A stretch of 33,606 bases of DNA from Candidatus Nanopelagicales bacterium. Lineage in GTDB: Bacteria; Actinomycetota; Actinomycetes; S36-B12. Below, in pieces: positions 30,268 through 33,606 of this stretch (within the stretch, counting starts at the first letter, position 1; each line of letters starts with the position of its first letter). The stretch is from NCBI GenBank assembly GCA_030827125.1, contig JAURFD010000016.1:1-33606 (forward strand), given 5' to 3'. The notes under the pieces are model-generated. The model did no database searches. It was not told where the DNA came from and was given only the letters and a program-made list of their open reading frames with translations. Position numbers and translations under genes: made by a program.

Positions 30268-31314
30268 ATGTTGGTGCGCGCGGGGATTGCTTTCGCTCTG
30301 TTTGTCGCGGCCCTCGGGGTTGCCGTCCCAGCCGGAGCGGACACCGCCCCGGCCGCCTCGTCCGGCGGCACGGTTGACCGGACACCGACAACCCGAGTGC
30401 TCAATGTCGCCGATGAACACACCGCCTTCTTCTCGACGACGTTTGACGCCGATGCCGGCGAGTCACGATTCGTGTCGACCGGTCTGGTTGTCATGGATGC
30501 CAAGGGCACCTCGCCGAATGAGATCTTCCTCGGCGTGACCGTGCTGTGCACGAGTCCGTCCGGGGCGACCACGGAGGCTGAGGGCGGTCGCAATGTGTGG
30601 CCCGGTGGAGGCGAGTTCTCGATCACCGTCGACATGATGCTGGACACGGACGTGGCCGGCAGTTACACCTGCCAGTCCGACGTCATGATGTGCGATCCGG
30701 GGGACTGCAACGGTTCTCCGGGGACGGGCAAGGTCAAGATCGTCACCCGCAAGATGGATCCGAAGGAACATTCCTTCCTCCTGGTCACCGCTCCACTGCC
30801 AGCGTGGGCACAGGCCATTCAAGAACCGCCCGGCGGTGACCAACTGGTGGCGCCAGGCAAGTCCTTGGTGCTGACCGAGACCTTCGATGTGTCCGAGGAT
30901 GGCGGCCAGTCGGTGGAGGTCGGGGCGATGCTGTCGATGACGAACTGCATCGAGGACGACTATCCAACAGCGTGCGGCTCAGCCAAGTCCGTCAAGACCA
31001 ACGGCTCAGCCAAGGTGAGGCTGTCGATTACGGCGAAGCAGTTGCCCACGGAGCAAGGTGTCACCTGCGCGACGAAGTCCGGCAACAAGGTCACGGGGAC
31101 GGGCGCATGGACGATCACGTGGCAGCAGCATCATGCTGTCAATGTCCTGTGGGTGCCGGACTTTGAGTTAAGCCAGGCGGCGGGGTGCGGCAATTCGGTC
31201 CAGGTACAGGTCACGGTGAAGGTGCTGAAGGGCAACTCGCTGGTGGTCGAGTCTGGCGACAAGGCCAAGTGGTCGAGCCTGGTCTACGTCGTCCCCGGGG
31301 ATGCCTTCGGCTAG
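30268..31314 (+). CDS. Secreted cysteine-containing protein of unknown function
   Basis: The 348-residue protein has a signal peptide (GIAFALFVAALGVAVPAGADTA). The mature part is rich in Thr, Val, Gly and short hydrophobic strands, so a beta-sandwich fold is likely. About nine cysteines are spread along it (VTVLCTSP, YTCQSDVMMCDPGDCNG, MTNCIEDDYPTACG, GVTCATK, AAGCGNS), suggesting several disulphides in the extracellular space. The two halves look alike in spacing (an 'LTETF/FSTTF' strand, then Cys, then S-V-K-V-x-I/L), hinting at two repeated domains. No family is recognised. Codon use and GC resemble its neighbours. Confidence 0.75.
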   Translation: MLVRAGIAFALFVAALGVAVPAGADTAPAASSGGTVDRTPTTRVLNVADEHTAFFSTTFDADAGESRFVSTGLVVMDAKGTSPNEIFLGVTVLCTSPSGATTEAEGGRNVWPGGGEFSITVDMMLDTDVAGSYTCQSDVMMCDPGDCNGSPGTGKVKIVTRKMDPKEHSFLLVTAPLPAWAQAIQEPPGGDQLVAPGKSLVLTETFDVSEDGGQSVEVGAMLSMTNCIEDDYPTACGSAKSVKTNGSAKVRLSITAKQLPTEQGVTCATKSGNKVTGTGAWTITWQQHHAVNVLWVPDFELSQAAGCGNSVQVQVTVKVLKGNSLVVESGDKAKWSSLVYVVPGDAFG

Positions 31315-31353
31315 GCCTCGTCCGCAGGGCCGGTCTGCTCAGCGTGCCGGCGG

Positions 31354-32361
31354 CTAGTCGCCGGGATCGAGGATCCTTTCCGATCCGTTGATGATGCGCA
31401 CCTTGACCGTGGGGTTGGACCACAGGACGCCGATCTCCGCCTGATCGAATCCTGCTGCCTCGGGAAGGGGGCCGCTGCCGAGGATGTCGATGGTGACCAC
31501 GCCGGCTTGGGATTGGGCCCTGACGAAGGTGTAGCTCGAGCCCTCGAGCCACTCTTTGGCCATGACCGTCGATCGCTGCGTCTCGATGATCTGGACGAGG
31601 CTCTGGCTGGAGGCCACGCCGAGGATGACGACGAGCAGAAGCAACGCCCCGTTCACGATGAGTAAGGGCCGCTTGACCACGCTGCGATCGTGCCGGGCGG
31701 CCTTGCCGTACCCGGCGATGGAGAACACGGCAATGGCGCAGATGATCATCGCGACGGCGTTCGCCGCGAAGAGGAGGAAGGCACCCCACGCTTCGAACCA
31801 CGCGCCCTGAGACAGGCAGATGCCGACGACGGCGAGGGGCGGCACCAGGCTGATCGCGATGGCGACCCCGGGAAGCACGCCGGACAGATCGCTGCGCGCC
31901 GTCGCGTAGGCACCGACGAGTCCGGTCGCGATCGCGACGAAGAGATCGAGCAGTCCCGGCGATACGCGGCCGGTGATCTGGCCGTTGCCGGCAACGTTCA
32001 CCGGGAGGTGGAGGAATGCGGTGAAGATCAGGGGGAGCAGGATCACCGCGGCGATGGACCCGAAGAGGATGATGGCGGACCGCACAATCTGAGCCGGGCG
32101 GGTCGTCACGATGGCCAGGCCAATCGCCTGGATGGGGGTGCCGAGTGGCGCGACGATCATGGCGCCGATGACGGTGGCGGTGGAGTCGGTGAGGATGCCA
32201 CCGGTGGCGATGGCGGTGGACAGGACGAGCAGGACGCCGTAGCGGGTGAGCTTGTCGAAGCTCTGGTCTGAGCTGGTGCGCAGATAGAGCTGGTCGCTCA
32301 CGCCATCGAGTGAGGTGGCCTTCTCACCGTTGTCGAAAAGCAAGCCCGTCAGCGTTGCCAT
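31354..32361 (-). CDS. DUF389 family membrane protein
   Basis: This 335-residue integral membrane protein carries the DUF389 core: DSTATVIGAMIVAPLGTPIQAIGLAIV near residue 60, followed by further hydrophobic helices (about six in all) and GVLPGVAIAISLVPPLAVVGICL near residue 155. The C-terminal 90 residues are soluble and look like a small alpha/beta domain (QSQAGVVTIDILGSGPLPEAAGFDQAEIGVL). The function of the family is unknown. AAGGAGG precedes the ATG, unlike the leaderless genes nearby. Its 3' end converges on the secreted protein gene. Confidence 0.9.
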   Translation of the reverse strand: MATLTGLLFDNGEKATSLDGVSDQLYLRTSSDQSFDKLTRYGVLLVLSTAIATGGILTDSTATVIGAMIVAPLGTPIQAIGLAIVTTRPAQIVRSAIILFGSIAAVILLPLIFTAFLHLPVNVAGNGQITGRVSPGLLDLFVAIATGLVGAYATARSDLSGVLPGVAIAISLVPPLAVVGICLSQGAWFEAWGAFLLFAANAVAMIICAIAVFSIAGYGKAARHDRSVVKRPLLIVNGALLLLVVILGVASSQSLVQIIETQRSTVMAKEWLEGSSYTFVRAQSQAGVVTIDILGSGPLPEAAGFDQAEIGVLWSNPTVKVRIINGSERILDPGD

Positions 32362-32502
32362 GGATCCTCCTTCGCGGGATTACCCTGCCATGCGGCTGAC
32401 GGTGAGAGCGACTAGCCACGAAATGACGCATGGCTTAGCGGAGGAACAGGTGTTCCAATGTGATCTGTTCGAGGCATCGGAGAGTCCAGGGAGTCGGGCC
32501 AC

Positions 32503-32542
32503 CGGCCGCCCACCTCACTCGTGTGCGTCAACGTGGCGGCCG
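32503..32542 (-). terminator. Inverted repeat after the VapC toxin gene
   Basis: Perfect 8-bp arms CGGCCGCC (32503-32510) and GGCGGCCG (32535-32542) with a 24-base loop lie 8 bp beyond the toxin stop codon. Possible terminator; there is no T-tract. The rest of the 188-bp gap to the DUF389 gene holds no recognisable gene. Confidence 0.5.
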
Positions 32543-32549
32543 TGACTCA

Positions 32550-32975
32550 CTAGTCGACGAATCGTTGCACCGCCTCAGCCGCCGTCAGGACCGGCACGAT
32601 CCCGACCCGTGCGAGGCCGGCATCTTCACTGACGACCGCCTCGGCACCGGTGCGCATGGCGACAGCAAGCAGGAGAGCATCGAAGGATCCGATTTCCTGG
32701 TGGCTTCGCCACAGGCGCAGGGCACTGGTGACGTCGGCCGTGGCGATGACTTCAAGGGGACCGAGCAGGTCGGTGAAGGCCTGCGCCAAGGATGCCGCGT
32801 CGTCCCGATCCCGGCGGCGACCGCGCACGTGAGCGAATTCGACGATGACCTGGCCGGTTGTACGGGCGACCACGATGCCGTTCGCTGCCGCTTCGATCAA
32901 CGCCTGCGCGCTGGATTTGCGATCGTGATCATCGCCCACCGCATAGACCAGGCAGGTGGTGTCGAGAAGGATCAT
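32550..32975 (-). CDS. PIN-domain toxin (VapC family)
   Basis: This 141-residue predicted ribonuclease toxin shows the PIN acidic residues: Asp5 in MILLDTTCLVYAV, Glu in TGQVIVEFAHV near residue 47, Asp in GSFDALLLAVA near residue 99 and Asp in VVSEDAGL near residue 117. These would bind the metal needed to cleave RNA. The ATG overlaps the stop of the upstream antitoxin (ATGA), the standard VapBC arrangement. All four acidic residues are present, so the toxin looks intact. The RNA target is unknown. Confidence 0.88.
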   Translation of the reverse strand: MILLDTTCLVYAVGDDHDRKSSAQALIEAAANGIVVARTTGQVIVEFAHVRGRRRDRDDAASLAQAFTDLLGPLEVIATADVTSALRLWRSHQEIGSFDALLLAVAMRTGAEAVVSEDAGLARVGIVPVLTAAEAVQRFVD

Positions 32976-33220
32976 CTGCCGCGCCCCCGCAGGTCGTCGA
33001 GTTCCGTCCTAAGGGCGTCCGGGGAGGGCACGGGCATGGATGCGGCCGTGCGGATGAGGGTCCACGCCGCCGCGCGGCGATCTGGCGACGCCGCGGTGTG
33101 CGCGTCGATGGCGTCGCGAATCACCGAAGCCACGGATCGGCGCTCCCGCTCGGCGATGGCCGCGATGCGGGCGTAACGGTCCTCGTCGAGAAGCAGTTGC
33201 AGCCGTCGGTCGAGTGACAT
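32972..33220 (-). CDS. Ribbon-helix-helix antitoxin (VapB type)
   Basis: The 82-residue protein begins MSLDRRLQLLLDEDRYARIAAIAERERRSVASVIRDAID, an RHH DNA-binding domain (strand, helix, helix). A C-terminal tail follows that should bind and silence the PIN toxin (TELDDLRGRGR). Two in-frame ATGs exist, at 33226 and 33220. I prefer 33220 because a -10-like TAATGT lies exactly six bases before it. An inverted repeat overlaps this start and is a likely autoregulation site. Confidence 0.82.
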   Translation of the reverse strand: MSLDRRLQLLLDEDRYARIAAIAERERRSVASVIRDAIDAHTAASPDRRAAAWTLIRTAASMPVPSPDALRTELDDLRGRGR

Positions 33221-33241
33221 ACACATACATTAGCATGTGTA
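33220..33241. promoter_or_regulatory. Inverted repeat over the antitoxin start (likely autoregulatory operator) with -10
   Basis: TACACAT (33220-33226) and ATGTGTA (33235-33241) are perfect 7-bp arms separated by 8 bp. On the minus strand the spacer contains TAATGT, a possible -10, followed by six bases and the ATG. This is the expected layout for an RHH antitoxin that represses its own operon. Confidence 0.6.
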
Positions 33242-33606
33242 GGTTCGACGCCGAATAACTCCGCCACGCGTCCGGCGGTTCGCTCGTCGTCTCCGGCGAT
33301 GACATGGGCGTAGGTGCGCAAGGTCATGGCCGAGGTGGCATGACCGACGCGGGCGGACACGTGGGCGATGGGTTCGCCCCCGGCGTCCGATAACCGTTGA
33401 GCCGGCGTTCGAGGTCGGCGAGGAAGGCGGAGTGCTCGACCTCTCGGGTGCGACGCCACTTGGTGAGGGCCTCCATCGTGCCGGCGTCGATGCTGATGGT
33501 GCGGTGGAAGCGGCGGGATTTGGGCGGGCCGTACCGGATATCGGACTCTCGGGAGTCGGCCTGGAGGTTGCGGCGGATCGTGAGGCGCCCCGCGGGCAGG
33601 TCGAGG
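33240..33606 (-). pseudogene. Broken phage-type tyrosine recombinase (integrase)
   Basis: From the window edge, one minus-strand frame (33605 to about 33395) reads LTIRRNLQADSRESDIRYG and SRRFHRTISIDAGTMEALTKWR, as in the early catalytic domain of phage integrases. The C-terminal part is in a different frame (about 33402 to 33240): LSDAGGEPIAHVSARVGH, then ATSAMTLRTYAHVI with the catalytic Tyr. The intervening segment that should hold the HDLRHTHAS-type motif with box II residues is missing. A frame change plus an internal deletion make this non-functional. The gene continues beyond the right edge. It marks a former mobile element next to vapBC. Confidence 0.8.

Noticed and set aside
1-33606. 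tRNA or rRNA genes
   Set aside because: No stretch was recognised as a tRNA or rRNA by eye; a tRNA near the integrase remnant may lie outside the window.

Overview
The window is high-GC, densely coded DNA from an actinobacterium. The evidence is the purL / purF / purM / DUF3073 / valine-dehydrogenase / BldC neighbourhood, an actinobacterial sterol-carrier-family protein, DtxR/IdeR-type iron control, and many promoters that look leaderless. I cannot place it to genus. The secreted cellulases and the LPMO-chitinase fit a free-living polysaccharide degrader.

Layout. 1-4.0 kb: 3' end of purL, a BldC-like regulator, a META-domain lipoprotein, a flavin monooxygenase overlapping an alpha/beta hydrolase, and the sterol-carrier-family gene. 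4.05-7.8 kb: a three-gene ferric-iron ABC transporter behind a promoter with two overlapping DtxR/IdeR-like boxes. 7.9-12.0 kb: a complete polyamine-type ABC transporter (ATPase, binding protein, two permeases). 12.0-18.9 kb, minus strand: a small lipoprotein and a secreted polysaccharide-degradation cluster of two similar GH5 endoglucanases flanking an AA10 LPMO-CBM2-CBM2-GH18 chitinase fusion. 19.05-23.4 kb: purF, purM, an antitoxin followed by a 31-codon remnant of a Doc toxin, DUF3073 and a Leu/Val-type dehydrogenase. 23.4-31.3 kb: a secreted S33 peptidase, a nucleoside hydrolase, several secreted proteins or lipoproteins of unknown function, and an OmpR-type two-component system. 31.3-33.6 kb: a DUF389 membrane protein, a VapBC-type toxin-antitoxin pair and a broken phage-type integrase at the edge.

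How it fits together. The purine genes look like an ancestral backbone with about 15 kb of transport and polysaccharide genes lying between the sterol-carrier gene and purF. The secreted enzymes would attack cellulose and chitin outside the cell. The transporters bring in iron and polyamines; no sugar importer is seen next to the hydrolases. The most notable observations are the LPMO-chitinase fusion and the shared intergenic elements around it, the recurrent TANNNT-N6-start arrangement (leaderless mRNAs), two places where a TAG stop codon also forms part of the next gene's -10 hexamer, the double iron box, and the decayed Doc toxin beside an intact antitoxin.
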